From Cyclobacteriaceae bacterium (lineage in GTDB: Bacteria > Bacteroidota > Bacteroidia > Cytophagales > Cyclobacteriaceae): 64,000 nucleotides of DNA. The position numbers and the translations under genes are program-made. Within the stretch, counting starts at the first letter, position 1, and each line of letters begins with the position of its first letter. Under the pieces are notes generated by a model. That model saw only the letters and a list, made by a program, of their open reading frames with translations. It was not told the DNA's origin and made no database searches. The stretch covers positions 33,206-97,205 of the forward strand of contig JANQEU010000072.1 of the NCBI GenBank assembly GCA_028278225.1, read 5' to 3'. This document shows positions 8,264-18,320 of this stretch, one piece after another.

Positions 8264-8626
8264 CTAATCCAGTACCTTCCTGATAGATCTGATCAGGTGC
8301 TCCTCTGAAAATGGTTTGGTTATATACTCCGAAGCGCCCAATTCAAGCCCTTCATTAATGGTGGACTGCTGCCCCACCGCACTTATTATGATGACGACAG
8401 ATTCCAGGCCCTGTTCCTTTATGGTTTTGAGAACGTCCAAACCTGTCATGTCAGGCAAAATATTGTCCAGGGTGATGAAATCAGGCTTAAGTTCCAATGC
8501 CATATCTATAGCTGTTTCTCCATTGGGTGCGGTACCGGCAACTTCAAATCCTTCATTTGTAAGAACTTCCTGAATTTTGGACCTCATGTATCCGGAGTCA
8601 TCAACGATCAGTACCCTTTTATTCAT
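8264..8626 (-). CDS. CheY-like single-domain response regulator (3)
   Basis: 120-residue receiver with Asp9/Asp10, phospho-acceptor Asp54 and Lys104 (TKPF). It lies 12 nt behind cheR, so it is the likely cognate CheY of the CheA/CheW/MCP core. It is paralogous to the regulator at 6934-7293, suggesting that the two kinase branches arose by duplication of the regulator gene. Confidence 0.92.
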   Translation of the reverse strand: MNKRVLIVDDSGYMRSKIQEVLTNEGFEVAGTAPNGETAIDMALELKPDFITLDNILPDMTGLDVLKTIKEQGLESVVIIISAVGQQSTINEGLELGASEYITKPFSEEHLIRSIRKVLD

Positions 8627-8638
8627 AGCGGTTCTATT

Positions 8639-9511
8639 TTATTTGGTAGTTGATTCTTTCTTTTTGTAAATCCTCGTCTTAACGTCATAAAGCTCGAACA
8701 ATGACTTTCCGGAATCCGGCATAATGTCATAATAGCCTATGATCAGGAAACCGTCATCATTCAAACAGTTATACAACAAATTCAAGACTTTTGTTTTCAG
8801 TGTTTCATCGAAGTATATCATTACATTCCGGCAAAAGATGATATCAAACTTTCGGTCCATCGGTTCGTCAACCAGATTATGCCGTGTGTAGCTGACATGC
8901 TGTCTATAACGTGATTTTATGGTCGCGTGACTGTCGTGATAATCAAAATAATCTTCCATTCTCCGGGTTGGGAAAAATTTCAGGAATGGCGTCAGATATT
9001 GCTTCAACAGGATCAAAGAATAATCTCCTTTTTTGGCTTTATTGAGTGCTGTTGTACTTAAATCGGTGGCCAATGCCTTTGTCCGGCTCAGATACCCCTG
9101 CTCCTCAAGCACTATGGCCATTGTATACACCTCTTCTCCCGTGGAGCACCCGGCATGCCAGATATTCAACATCCTGTTGTTAAATTTCCCCAATAAATTA
9201 TCCCTGATTTTTATCCAAACATCCGGATTGCGGAACAATTCCGTAAGATTCACCAGGAGGTCGTCGATGGCATTCATGAAAAAGTCCCTGTCTTTCAAGA
9301 CCCTCGACCACAGCTCCAATGTAGATGTCATTTTGTTTTTGAGCATCAACCGGGCTATTCCACGTTTAAATGAACTGCGCTCATAGTTGGTGAAGTCCAG
9401 GCCATACCTGTTTTTCATAGCCACCACCAGGGCGGTCAGTTCTTCATCTGTGATAGCATTCGTGCCGCCTAGCTCAAACATTTTGGATATTGAAAGGATT
9501 GTTTCGTGCAT
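8639..9511 (-). CDS. cheR: Chemotaxis protein methyltransferase CheR
   Basis: 290-residue SAM-dependent enzyme that methylates glutamates of MCPs during adaptation. It has an N-terminal helical CheR domain, then NLTELFRNPDVW (family NxTxFFR motif, with Leu for the first Phe), the SAM-binding HAGCSTGEEVYTMAI and FDIIFCRNVMIYFD. The length is normal. It lies 23 nt downstream of cheA. Its counterpart methylesterase CheB is two genes upstream, so a full methylation-based adaptation system is present although CheD is not. Confidence 0.95.
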   Translation of the reverse strand: MHETILSISKMFELGGTNAITDEELTALVVAMKNRYGLDFTNYERSSFKRGIARLMLKNKMTSTLELWSRVLKDRDFFMNAIDDLLVNLTELFRNPDVWIKIRDNLLGKFNNRMLNIWHAGCSTGEEVYTMAIVLEEQGYLSRTKALATDLSTTALNKAKKGDYSLILLKQYLTPFLKFFPTRRMEDYFDYHDSHATIKSRYRQHVSYTRHNLVDEPMDRKFDIIFCRNVMIYFDETLKTKVLNLLYNCLNDDGFLIIGYYDIMPDSGKSLFELYDVKTRIYKKKESTTK

Positions 9512-9534
9512 TCATAGCTGGTTGTCGGATGCCG

Positions 9535-11271
9535 TCAGGCCACCAACGTTTTATCAGTTTTTATCACATTCTTGTATAACAGGTCCACAACAGCGGTCAC
9601 ATCTATGACGGGACAGACATTTCCATTTCCCAGTATCGTCGTACCGCTCAGCAGCTTTATTTTGTCAAGGGGTTTTGGCAGTGTTTTTTCGATGATCTCT
9701 TTACGCTGGAGCAACCTGTCGATCACGATGCCCGTCTGTTTGCCAGAATAGGAAACAATGATCACATCCAGGTGCTCGTCTTCGGAAATGCTGCTGAAAG
9801 TCTTATGCAGCGCTCCCTTTCTGCTGATTTCGGACAGGTCCTCCATACGGGTAAGATCCTTGAGAAAAACGATCGAAATGGTTGAATCCAGGTATTGCGC
9901 CATCAGTCCGTCACCGATTTTATGAATTTCATTTTTTTTCAGGGAAATGACTGCTTCGGTATAGGATAAGGCGATCGCATATTCCTGTCCGTCAAGCTCA
10001 AAAAGCAGTGCCCCTTTCAGCGCCAGGGACGACGGCAGCATCAGGGTAATGGTGGTTCCCTTACCCGTCTCCGTCTCAATCTTCACCTGACCTCCCATGG
10101 ACTCGACGGTGCGTTTGACCACGTCCATTCCCACACCTCTTCCGGATATTTCAGTTACCTTCTCAGCACTTGAAAAACCCGGCTCAAAAACATACATCAG
10201 CACATCCTCATCACTGAGGGCCCGGGCCACTTCCGACGTCACCATTCCCTTTTCGACTATCTTTTTCCGTATGATCGCAGCGTCTATACCTTTTCCATCG
10301 TCGGAGATCATGATATTGACCCTGTCTTTCTCATAAGTGGCATTTAGCGTGATACTACCTCCCTCGGGCTTGCCTGCGGCCTTTCTTGTCCCGGCACTCT
10401 CAATACCATGACTAACAGCGTTACGAACCAGGTGAATGAGTGAATCACTCATTGTTTTCAGAATATTCCTGTCAATCTCCACTTCAGTACCTTTCAGACT
10501 GAGGCTCACGTTCTTCTTTTCTATAGCCGCAGCGTCGCGAACTATACGGTGAAACTTGTTGAATAGGAAACCCATCTGAACCATTCGCGCATTCATGATA
10601 CCGAACTGCAAGTTGGATGAAATACGCTGAAGGCTTTCAAATTCACTGGTCCGCCGGCCATCATTACCACTCAGGGCCATGAGCCTGTCCCTTTCGATGA
10701 TCAGCTGCCCTACAAGGTTCATGAGCTCATCCATCTTTTTAACAGGTATCTGGATCACATCAGCGAAAGCGATTTCAGGCATTACATCATCCTTGATCAC
10801 AACGTCCGTCCCGGCACCTTCCTCCCCTTCCTCTACCTGGGCGGGTTGTACCTCCGGCGTGTCCTTTTGGCCGGCAGGTTCACTTTCCTTTGCTTCCCTC
10901 AGGATCACCGCCAGTTTGGTTTTGAGGCCCAGATAGCTGACCTTCTTACCCGTATTGATGGCATTGATCAATTCGCCCAGTTTGTCATTGGCTTTGAAAA
11001 GTGTTTCAAAAATTTGCCTTGTCAACACTATTTCGCCGTTTTTGACGGCACCCATGATATCTTCCATGACATGGGACAGATCAGCTATGCCACTAAACCC
11101 CATACCCATCGCATTACCCTTAAGTGTATGAGTGATCCTGAATATGGAATTTATCGCACTCTTGTTGCTGTGCTCTTTTTCGAGATCGATAAAGAGTTTA
11201 TTCAGCTCTTCAAAGTTTTCCAGTGCCTCGACGAGGAATAATTCTTTGTATTCTGATTCTTTTGATTTCAA
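9535..11271 (-). CDS. cheA: Chemotaxis histidine kinase CheA
   Basis: 578 residues. Order: P1/HPt with phospho-acceptor His48 in RITHTLKGNAMG; a Pro/Glu-rich linker (~128-170); P3 dimerisation helices (MDELMNLVGQL); P4 ATPase with HLVRNAVSHGIE, SDDGKGID, FEPGFSS and SGRGVGMDVV; and a C-terminal P5 CheW-like domain from ~430. There is no recognisable P2 CheY-docking domain, only the short charged linker, so phosphotransfer must occur from P1 directly. It abuts cheB (2-nt gap). It is the core array kinase working with the two CheW adaptors and the MCP. Confidence 0.95.
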   Translation of the reverse strand: MKSKESEYKELFLVEALENFEELNKLFIDLEKEHSNKSAINSIFRITHTLKGNAMGMGFSGIADLSHVMEDIMGAVKNGEIVLTRQIFETLFKANDKLGELINAINTGKKVSYLGLKTKLAVILREAKESEPAGQKDTPEVQPAQVEEGEEGAGTDVVIKDDVMPEIAFADVIQIPVKKMDELMNLVGQLIIERDRLMALSGNDGRRTSEFESLQRISSNLQFGIMNARMVQMGFLFNKFHRIVRDAAAIEKKNVSLSLKGTEVEIDRNILKTMSDSLIHLVRNAVSHGIESAGTRKAAGKPEGGSITLNATYEKDRVNIMISDDGKGIDAAIIRKKIVEKGMVTSEVARALSDEDVLMYVFEPGFSSAEKVTEISGRGVGMDVVKRTVESMGGQVKIETETGKGTTITLMLPSSLALKGALLFELDGQEYAIALSYTEAVISLKKNEIHKIGDGLMAQYLDSTISIVFLKDLTRMEDLSEISRKGALHKTFSSISEDEHLDVIIVSYSGKQTGIVIDRLLQRKEIIEKTLPKPLDKIKLLSGTTILGNGNVCPVIDVTAVVDLLYKNVIKTDKTLVA

Positions 11272-11273
11272 AA

Positions 11274-12323
11274 CTAGTCTTCTAAACGATTCACAATAAA
11301 ACCTCCAATTTCTTTGATATCCAGACTCTTAGCGGCAGCTTTAGACTCTGTAGCAACCTTTGGCATTCCGTAGATGACAGAAGATCTCTTGTCCTGGGCG
11401 ATAGTATATCCACCTTTTTCCCGTATGGCCCTGAGACCCTCTACGCCATCCTTACCCATTCCGGTGAGTATCACACCCATCGACCTTGATCCGTAATGTG
11501 TTGCAACAGAATGCATCAGGGCGTTTATCGATGGGTTGTTGTACTCAGGATACTTTTTTGAGGTAAAGGAAATTTTGATCTTCTTGGTATCCCGGTCTTT
11601 TACAAGGATCAGGTTTGAATCACCCGGACAAACAATCACTGTGCCGGGAACAGGGACCATCGACTCTGTACCGATAACAATGTTTAAGGGACTCAAAGCA
11701 TTTAACCTTGCCACAAAAGGAGCAATGAAATTTGCCGGCATGTGCTGACAAACGATCACAGGTACGTTTAAATTGGCCGGTAGGTCGCTGATGACCTCTT
11801 CAATGGCTGAAGGTCCTCCCGTGGAGGCGCCAATGGCAATTATGTCATACCTGCTGCTTCCTTTAAATGAATGATTATAGCTCCTTGCCGTTTTCGGGTA
11901 CTTCTTGGCTGTTTTCGGCTGGGCCCGCGCCACACTTTTGACCTTGTTGATCAGCTCAATATTCATCTGACGCATTTTTGAATTGCCCCTGTTGGGCTTA
12001 GTCATATAATCCACAGCGCCATATTTCAGTGCATCAAAAATCGGTTCCAGGTCAGTATTTCCCAGGGCACTTAATATGAGGATCGGAAGGGGGTTTTCCT
12101 TCATCAGTTTCTTCACCGCATACAGACCGTCATATTTGTCCATTTTCATATCCAGGACAACCACATCCGGCTTATGCTCAGCCACCTTCGCAATGGCCTC
12201 TTTGCCGTCAGAGGCTGTACCGACAACATTCAATCCCTCATCCTCCGACAGGATATCGCTGATAAGTAATCTCATGAATGCTGAGTCGTCAACAACCAGA
12301 ACATCTAATTTTTTTAAAGGCAC
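11274..12323 (-). CDS. cheB: Protein-glutamate methylesterase CheB
   Basis: 349-residue two-domain enzyme. The receiver domain has Asp11/Asp12, phospho-acceptor Asp58 and KPN near 109; a basic linker (~128-158) follows; the methylesterase domain holds catalytic Ser167 in AIGASTGGPS, His194 in CQHMPANF and Asp292 in TGMGKDG. It removes methyl groups from (and can deamidate) MCP glutamates, opposing CheR. The length is standard. It lies directly upstream of cheA. Confidence 0.95.
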   Translation of the reverse strand: MPLKKLDVLVVDDSAFMRLLISDILSEDEGLNVVGTASDGKEAIAKVAEHKPDVVVLDMKMDKYDGLYAVKKLMKENPLPILILSALGNTDLEPIFDALKYGAVDYMTKPNRGNSKMRQMNIELINKVKSVARAQPKTAKKYPKTARSYNHSFKGSSRYDIIAIGASTGGPSAIEEVISDLPANLNVPVIVCQHMPANFIAPFVARLNALSPLNIVIGTESMVPVPGTVIVCPGDSNLILVKDRDTKKIKISFTSKKYPEYNNPSINALMHSVATHYGSRSMGVILTGMGKDGVEGLRAIREKGGYTIAQDKRSSVIYGMPKVATESKAAAKSLDIKEIGGFIVNRLED

Positions 12324-12351
12324 GAGTATCTAGGCTATTTGTTAATTAATA

Positions 12352-13188
12352 TCAATTCGAAGTGGTGTCAGGCATAATGTTTACTTTATCTCCCTCAACC
12401 AATTCGTCAATATCAATAAAAAAGATCATTTGATCATCTTTTTCTATTATTCCTTTGATATATGTTTCATCCAGCGCCGTGTCCGACATGAAACCCGTGG
12501 CACTGCTGATTTCCCCTCCCTCTACGATCAATGTCGTGGGTACCTCCTCCACCAGGATGCCGACATTGTATCTGTCACTTTCGATTACCATCGTATATTG
12601 ACTGGACCGCTCTTTTTGCTCTTCGGAATCATAAAGATTAAATTTTTGCGCAAGGTCGAGCACAACCATTGCCAACCCCCGGATACTGGTAACTCCTTTC
12701 ACATAAGCCGGCGCATGAGGTGTCCTGGTGACCGGCGGCGTGACTACCACCTCCCGGGTGCGATCAATTTCCAGTGCATAAAGTCCGCTTCCCTGCCTGA
12801 ACACTATGAGATGTACATTTCTTCCTGCCAGGGCTTTTATTTCTTGCTCGAACTTGGACTTCAACCTCTGACGTTCCTTGTATTCCGCTTCACTGACATA
12901 TTTTGTTGGTTTCATCACAGGATGGGGAACTGCGGCCTCAGTGGCCGGTGGCTCCAAAGGTGTGACCACCATCTGATCTTCAATTGTTGTGGACTTTTCT
13001 ATGGTTGTGTCCACAGAAGTTTCGGTCAATGATCTCTTAGCCTTACTCGTCACTTTTGTGGTAGAGACTTTTGACTTCCTGGCAGCCGCAACCTGCTTCT
13101 TCTTTGTCTTCTTCGCAGCTTTGCCCTTTTCCGGTTTATCCGAACCGGGTATTAATTTCTGCTTTTTAAGATTTTTTCCTAAGGCCAT
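12352..13188 (-). CDS. cheW: CheW-like adaptor with long basic N-terminal extension
   Basis: 278 residues. The C-terminal CheW domain (~125-275) couples CheA to receptors: LIVFRQGSGLYALEID, VTSIRGLAMVVLDLA and YIKGIIEKDDQMIFFIDI. The first ~120 residues are disordered-looking and rich in Lys, Ala, Thr and Pro. They begin MALGKNLKKQK, closely matching MALGSNIKKQ at the start of the second CheW (16582-17247). The charged tail resembles the N-terminal ParA-activating peptide of ParB proteins, and a ParA-like gene lies 4 nt upstream. The start is supported by the shared N-terminal motif. Confidence 0.9.
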   Translation of the reverse strand: MALGKNLKKQKLIPGSDKPEKGKAAKKTKKKQVAAARKSKVSTTKVTSKAKRSLTETSVDTTIEKSTTIEDQMVVTPLEPPATEAAVPHPVMKPTKYVSEAEYKERQRLKSKFEQEIKALAGRNVHLIVFRQGSGLYALEIDRTREVVVTPPVTRTPHAPAYVKGVTSIRGLAMVVLDLAQKFNLYDSEEQKERSSQYTMVIESDRYNVGILVEEVPTTLIVEGGEISSATGFMSDTALDETYIKGIIEKDDQMIFFIDIDELVEGDKVNIMPDTTSN

Positions 13189-13191
13189 TTC

Positions 13192-13938
13192 TTATGAGTG
13201 ATTTAGCTGTATCAATTCCGAAGTAAATGCAAGGTAGTCCTGCGCGCTGTTGGAAAAGCGGTCATAGGTAATGACGCTTTTACCGAAAGAAGGTGCTTCG
13301 GATGCTTTTACGTTGGTTCTTATTTGCGTATCGAAAACCCTGAAATCATACAATTCCCGGATGTGATCATAAACCTCAAAACTCAACTTCCTCCTTTTGT
13401 CGACCATGACAGGAAGTATCCCGATTATTTCAACGTCCGGGTTATAGGCATTCCTGACCTTATCCACTGTTTCAATGATCTGGTCAAGACCCTGGAGACT
13501 TAATACCTCCATTTGCATGGGAATAATGACTTTTTTTGCAGCATTTAAAGCGTTTATAGTCATTAAAGACAATGAAGGCGGGCAATCAATCAGGATGAAG
13601 TCATAACCCGTTACGGGTGTCAGGATCTCTTTCAGGTAAAAAGCCCTGTTCTCTGCGGAAGCCATAGACAATTCCACATCGGCCAGGTCCACACCGGAAG
13701 GAGCAATATCCATATCTTCCCGCGATACGAGTATTTCGCTGAAATCCACATCCCCGAGGAAAACATCAGAAATAGAATGTTCCGGGTCTGTTATGCCCAG
13801 TGAGTAACCCAAATTGCCCTGAGCATCCAGATCAACCAGGAGCACACGTTTACCCTTCTGGGCTAACGCACTTCCCAGGTTGACAGTAGTGGTGGTCTTT
13901 CCTGTTCCGCCTTTCTGGTTGACAATGGCAATGGTCAT
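13192..13938 (-). CDS. ParA/Soj-family ATPase of the chemosensory operon
   Basis: 248-residue deviant-Walker ATPase: QKGGTGKTTTTVNLG (residues 8-22; the signature Lys is intercalated), VDLDAQGNLG (Walker A'), DFILIDCPPS (Walker B) and QMEVLSLQGL. The length fits the chromosomal ParA/Soj class without an N-terminal HTH. No parB or replication gene is nearby; it sits between the MCP and a CheW. ParA homologues within che operons (ParC in Vibrio, PpfA in Rhodobacter) position chemosensory clusters for inheritance, which is the most likely role. It probably binds DNA non-specifically as an ATP dimer (family knowledge). Confidence 0.92.
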   Translation of the reverse strand: MTIAIVNQKGGTGKTTTTVNLGSALAQKGKRVLLVDLDAQGNLGYSLGITDPEHSISDVFLGDVDFSEILVSREDMDIAPSGVDLADVELSMASAENRAFYLKEILTPVTGYDFILIDCPPSLSLMTINALNAAKKVIIPMQMEVLSLQGLDQIIETVDKVRNAYNPDVEIIGILPVMVDKRRKLSFEVYDHIRELYDFRVFDTQIRTNVKASEAPSFGKSVITYDRFSNSAQDYLAFTSELIQLNHS

Positions 13939-13953
13939 TCTGCACTCACAATT

Positions 13954-16506
13954 TTATTCGGTGACCTCGGGGGCCATCTTTTTTTCAGACAGCAGCTTAA
14001 ACGCCCCGACACGCTCCTTCAATTCCGTTGCGATCTCCGTTACATACTGGGACTTTTTGGTATAATTTTCCATACCTGCCGAAAGTTCACTGGCGGAGCT
14101 GGCAACTTCCTCAGTCCCGGCAGCAGTCTGCTCGGCGATGACTACGACCGATTCGGTGATACCCACTACATTCCGGATATCCTCCATCTGATCCTTCGTG
14201 GCATTAAGGATGCTGCCTGACAGCTCAAAGTTTTGAGTTGTTGACTCAGCAATGGCCTTAAACGCCTCGGAAACGTCCTGTGAGGCCTCCTCACCGCCTT
14301 TGATACTCTGATTCATTACTTCGATCACTTTTGCAGCATTCTCGGTGTCCTGCTGCACCGCGGTAATGAGGTTTTCTATTTCCTTGGCGGAATTTCTTGA
14401 ATCTTCCGCAAGTTTCCTGATCTCTTCCGCTACGACCGCAAAACCTCTGCCCGACTCTCCGGCCTGAGCTGCCTCGATTGCCGCATTCAATGCCAGCAGA
14501 TTGGTCTGGGAGGCTATGTCCGAAATGATACCCAGTACTCTCGTGATCTCCCTGGAACGATCGGTAAGCACCTGAATCGATTTGTTAGTGTCATTTGAGA
14601 AATCCGAGATCTCTTTCATGCTGGCACCGACCTTTTCCACCATCTTCACACCCTGATCACTATTCTGGCTGACATTTTGAGCCGCATTGTTGATGGCTTC
14701 CGCCTGTTTCTGCATCTCGCCGGAAGAATTGAGGATGCCTTCGATGAGATTTGAAGATTCATCGACCTTGGATACCTGGTTTTGCGCTCCGCTGCTCATT
14801 TGTGCAATAGCGGAAGCAATCTCACCGGTGTTGGTATTCATTTCCTCGCTGGCGGTTAGCATCTCATTCGAGGAATCCCCGACAATATTCACACTCTTCA
14901 CGATCTGGTCAAGCAGCATGTTAAGGCTGCCAAGCGCATCGTTGAGGCTGTCGGCCAGGACCCGGACATCGCCCTTTGCATCATGTGAATATCGCTGCGT
15001 CAGGTCGCCACCCGCCATGGCATTTACAATTCTGTTTACTTCCATCATGGGTGTTGATATGGAAGTCATCAGGTTATTAATGGAGTCGCTAAGGTCTTTC
15101 CACGCTCCTTCCTTACCTGCAGGAAGCATACGGGCATCCATGAGATTACCTTCCTCCCCTGCGGACTGAACTACCTTTCGTGTTTCATCTATAACGCCCT
15201 TCAGATTGTCCCTCATTTTTAACAGGGACTCTCCCAATACGTCACTTTCTCCCGACTTGTAGAAATCCGCATTCAAATTTCCCTCCCCGATCTGCTTTGA
15301 AAATTCCGCTTTCCGGTTGAGATCGTCCTGCAGGGTGTTGACGGAATCCGCAATTTCACCCAGCTCATCCGAGCTTTTCACCAGCAACCTGTTGTCGATA
15401 TTGATGTTACCCTTTGACAGGTCTTTGAGCAACGCATTAGATCTGTCAAGGGATGAAGTGATGCCCGAGGCAATCCTGGTGACTACCAGGCCCAGGATGG
15501 CCAGACCCAGAATACCAACAATGATCGTAATGTTAAAGGCAGCCTGGAACGATCCTGTGACTTCCGACGTGGGGACAATGATCGCGGCGGACCAGGGGTA
15601 ATTAGAACGCCCGATCTGGATCGGAGCAAATGAAATGTAAACTTCCTCCTCAAATTCCCGGTCATACACACTGTAGGAAAACTGCTCCCCGTTCTGAATC
15701 CTGTTTCTGACCTGCTCGATATCCAGGGACCTGGCGAAACTCAGGCTGTCCATCGGCAGGCTGAAGAAATCGGGATTTTGATGGGAAATGATAGTGCCCT
15801 CGTTGGATAACAAAAACCCATATCCTTCATCAAAGAACTCCACCTGTGACATAGATTTGAAGTCATCCAGCGTCATGTCCGTGCCGATCACACCTGCAAA
15901 CTTGCCATCAATGATTATCGATACAGTCGGTGAAATTCCCAGTATGGAGTCCGTAGTACCTGCCTCGTAATCATAGTCCTCATACCAGTATGGCTCGGAT
16001 AGCTTTTCGGTCTCCCTGATATTTGATTTTAACTCGAAATATACGCCGCTTGTGGGATCGCCATCCAGATTGGCGAGTTCGGTCGACGAGTTTACCCTGC
16101 CGCCCCTCATGTAGAAGTTTATCCGCTCCCTTCCGTATATTTCGTCCCAATCGTCCTCGATCGCCCACAGTTGCCAGCTCATCCACGTGGCGTCATACTT
16201 GGGATAATCCAGCAGTATGTCCACCATAAGTTGTTTGCGCAGGCTGTCACGTTCCGGCCTGGGCAGGAAAGTATAGTTCTTTACAATAGTGGCCATATCC
16301 CTGGAAACAGCCATATCCTCATTAAGGATCGATTTAATATCGTTTGCTTTCTGGGCAGCAAAAGAATCGGCTAATTTCTTGGCCTCAGCAACAGACTGGG
16401 TTCTGAAACTAATGCTGATATATCCTACCGTGATGATATAAGTAATGATCGTGATGCCAAGAATAAAAAGCATCATCTTCTTTCTTATGGTGAATCTTCT
16501 AAACAT
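13954..16506 (-). CDS. Methyl-accepting chemotaxis protein with double-Cache-like sensor
   Basis: 850 residues. TM1 ~10-32; a large periplasmic ligand domain (~35-325) consistent with dCache (long helix, then [13 protein letters not shown] and FAPIQIG-type strands); TM2 ~330-352; HAMP segments including [15 protein letters not shown] and a second HAMP-like stretch; then the cytoplasmic signalling hairpin whose tip, [21 protein letters not shown], binds CheA/Che[14 protein letters not shown] and flanking Glu/Gln pairs are candidate methylation sites. It is the only receptor in the window. It is 15 nt upstream of the ParA-like gene and follows the first CheW gene. Ligand unknown. Confidence 0.95.
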   Translation of the reverse strand: MFRRFTIRKKMMLFILGITIITYIITVGYISISFRTQSVAEAKKLADSFAAQKANDIKSILNEDMAVSRDMATIVKNYTFLPRPERDSLRKQLMVDILLDYPKYDATWMSWQLWAIEDDWDEIYGRERINFYMRGGRVNSSTELANLDGDPTSGVYFELKSNIRETEKLSEPYWYEDYDYEAGTTDSILGISPTVSIIIDGKFAGVIGTDMTLDDFKSMSQVEFFDEGYGFLLSNEGTIISHQNPDFFSLPMDSLSFARSLDIEQVRNRIQNGEQFSYSVYDREFEEEVYISFAPIQIGRSNYPWSAAIIVPTSEVTGSFQAAFNITIIVGILGLAILGLVVTRIASGITSSLDRSNALLKDLSKGNINIDNRLLVKSSDELGEIADSVNTLQDDLNRKAEFSKQIGEGNLNADFYKSGESDVLGESLLKMRDNLKGVIDETRKVVQSAGEEGNLMDARMLPAGKEGAWKDLSDSINNLMTSISTPMMEVNRIVNAMAGGDLTQRYSHDAKGDVRVLADSLNDALGSLNMLLDQIVKSVNIVGDSSNEMLTASEEMNTNTGEIASAIAQMSSGAQNQVSKVDESSNLIEGILNSSGEMQKQAEAINNAAQNVSQNSDQGVKMVEKVGASMKEISDFSNDTNKSIQVLTDRSREITRVLGIISDIASQTNLLALNAAIEAAQAGESGRGFAVVAEEIRKLAEDSRNSAKEIENLITAVQQDTENAAKVIEVMNQSIKGGEEASQDVSEAFKAIAESTTQNFELSGSILNATKDQMEDIRNVVGITESVVVIAEQTAAGTEEVASSASELSAGMENYTKKSQYVTEIATELKERVGAFKLLSEKKMAPEVTE

Positions 16507-16581
16507 GGTAGTTAGGGTTTTGTGATTTTAAGTCAAGTTTATTCATTTTCACATAAATCATATTTCCGCAGGGATCTCCGA

Positions 16582-17247
16582 TCACAGGTCTACTTTCGTT
16601 TCTTCTTCCGAGATCATTTCCAGTATGTCCACCAAAATGATCATTCGCTGATCCCTTTTGATGATCCCTTTTATATAATTCTGATCCTGGGCTGATTGAA
16701 CCATGACGTTGGATGAGCTGTCAATTTCAGATCTGTCGACCATCACTGTATCGGGAACCTGGCTGACAGCTACCCCAATCTTATACTCCTCGCTTTGAAT
16801 GACGAGAATATAATTGGATCTGCTGCTATCGGTTTCGGTGGTAAGTCCCACTTTCATCGCCAGATCCAGGATCGCTACGACATTTCCTCTGACATTCGTC
16901 ACGCCCAGGATATATTTTGGGGCCTGGGGTATGGTAGCCATCGGTGGCGTTTTTATCACCTCGCTGACCATGTCAATGGAAATCGCATACTCCTCTTCCT
17001 CGACAGGGAATACGATCAGCAGTGCCTTGCCTTCGGCGAGACTTTCGCCCTTTTCAATCTCTTTATTGATCTTTTCAGGTTCCCGGCCTGGGGTTTCCGG
17101 CGGGATGTCCCGGCCTTTCGTTTCACTTGCCGCTTTATCCGGTTTAGCCGGTTCTTTTTCCCTGATCTCCTCCCGGGACGTCACTGATTTGACGGGACCG
17201 GGAGGTTCCCGGTCGGACTGCTTTTTAATGTTACTTCCTAGTGCCAT
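16582..17247 (-). CDS. cheW: CheW-like adaptor, first gene of the chemosensory operon
   Basis: 221 residues with the CheW domain at ~72-215: LLIVFPVEEEEYAISIDMV, VTNVRGNVVAILDLA and YIKGIIKRDQRMIILVDIL. The N-terminal ~70 residues are charged and Pro/Glu/Lys-rich, opening with MALGSNIKKQ, a motif shared with the other CheW here. It has no same-strand upstream partner within about 1 kb, so the operon promoter probably lies in 17250-17550. Confidence 0.92.
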   Translation of the reverse strand: MALGSNIKKQSDREPPGPVKSVTSREEIREKEPAKPDKAASETKGRDIPPETPGREPEKINKEIEKGESLAEGKALLIVFPVEEEEYAISIDMVSEVIKTPPMATIPQAPKYILGVTNVRGNVVAILDLAMKVGLTTETDSSRSNYILVIQSEEYKIGVAVSQVPDTVMVDRSEIDSSSNVMVQSAQDQNYIKGIIKRDQRMIILVDILEMISEEETKVDL

Positions 17248-17550
17248 TTGGTTTTCAATAATTCCCTAACCTGAGGTATTATTTCCAGTACACATAATGA
17301 TGTTTACATTTACTACATACAATACCCAGGTATGGCCATTACTCGTTCTAATAAATATCTTCAAGTTGTATTGGAAATCTGGCTGATCACATTACAAATT
17401 CTTCATACTATTACACCCGCAGAGCATGGGAATTGGTAATTGTTGGCCGTGAATTTCCACTAATTTAATGCACAACAGATAATGGTAATGTGCCAATAAG
17501 AATTATTAGTGAATGAACCCATGAAATTTCTGTTAATCAGATATGAAACA

Positions 17551-17584
17551 AAAAAAGAGACTACCCGCATGGAGTAGCCTCTTT
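17551..17584 (-). terminator. Rho-independent terminator, minus strand
   Basis: Read on the minus strand, AAAGAGGCTAC pairs with GTAGTCTCTTT (one G-U) around a 9-nt loop and runs into a T tract. The only minus-strand genes upstream are the TPR lipoprotein pair, whose transcript would have to cross the XRE gene in antisense to reach it. Confidence 0.65.
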
Positions 17585-17766
17585 CATCGCTCTGTGTTAG
17601 CCGGTTCTATAATGGACAACTGATTCTCAACGCCGACTATTTGTAGTTAAGTCAATACTAAATAAAAGCGGTTTCGAAACAATTCCCAAAAAACTTTCAC
17701 CGACTAACCATTATATTTTAAGTAATTGATTAACAACCACATATAAAATTTTTCTTATTCAGAAGT

Positions 17767-17782
17767 AAGAAAAATATTCTTA
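17767..17782. promoter_or_regulatory. Palindromic 16-bp motif, copy 2
   Basis: AAGAAAAATATTCTTA (AAGAA-N5-TTCTT), identical to copy 1, ending 29 nt before the XRE start. The position fits an autoregulatory operator. Confidence 0.5.
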
Positions 17783-17810
17783 AATGGATTAATATTATGC
17801 TAAATCCACG

Positions 17811-18320
17811 TTGTTGGATATTATTAACCAAAATATACGATCGCTCAGAAAGCTTGAGAACATCCGGAGTCAAAGTGAATTTGGTGATAGAATTGGTGTG
17901 CCCAGCCATAATATCAACAAGTACGAGAACAATGTGATCCCCAAGCCGGAGGTCCTTAGAACGATAGCGTCTGAGTTTGGGATAAACCTGCATCTGTTCA
18001 TTACCAGGGAGCTCACCGAATCCAATTTCGAAGAGTTTAAGATAGAACATAACACCGAGGTCAAACTTGAAAGTCTGCTCAGTGAAGCGACCACCGAATA
18101 CGAAATAAAAAGAGGCGACCTGGATCGGTTCGCCACTTTTTTCTCGGATAAACTTAAAAAACTCGAAGACGATAATCTTAATGAGATCGACCGTAAAAAG
18201 TTATTTAACGATTTACGGTCAATCTTTCTTGCGTTCAATGATAAACTGAAGGAATTCTACATTATGCAAGACCGTTTGGCAGAATTACTTGGAGGGAATA
18301 ACCCTACTACTCAACTTTAA
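17811..18320 (+). CDS. XRE-family HTH regulator
   Basis: 169 residues. The N-terminal helix-turn-helix (~5-60) is Cro/C1 type: SQSEFGDRIGVPSHNINKYENN, followed by LRTIASEFGINLHLFI. The C-terminal ~100 residues are helical and charged, probably a dimerisation coiled-coil. No ATG precedes the HTH in this frame; TTG at 17811 or 17814 is the likely start. The last 14 nt overlap the 3' end of the convergent TPR gene. The palindrome ending 29 nt upstream suggests autoregulation and recurs before neighbouring signalling genes. Confidence 0.8.
   Translation: MLDIINQNIRSLRKLENIRSQSEFGDRIGVPSHNINKYENNVIPKPEVLRTIASEFGINLHLFITRELTESNFEEFKIEHNTEVKLESLLSEATTEYEIKRGDLDRFATFFSDKLKKLEDDNLNEIDRKKLFNDLRSIFLAFNDKLKEFYIMQDRLAELLGGNNPTTQL

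Larger units (their letters stand above)
17248..17810. other. ~560-nt regulatory gap between the che operon and the XRE gene
   Basis: AT-rich and without a supported gene. It should hold the divergent promoters of the che operon (minus) and the XRE regulator (plus), a minus-strand hairpin terminator (17551-17584) and one copy of the palindromic 16-bp motif (17767-17782). No exact TAnnTTTG box was found for the che operon. Confidence 0.5.

Noticed and set aside
13192..13938. ParA-like ATPase as a chromosome or plasmid partition gene
   Set aside because: No parB, parS-like repeats or replication genes nearby; it is packed within the che operon.
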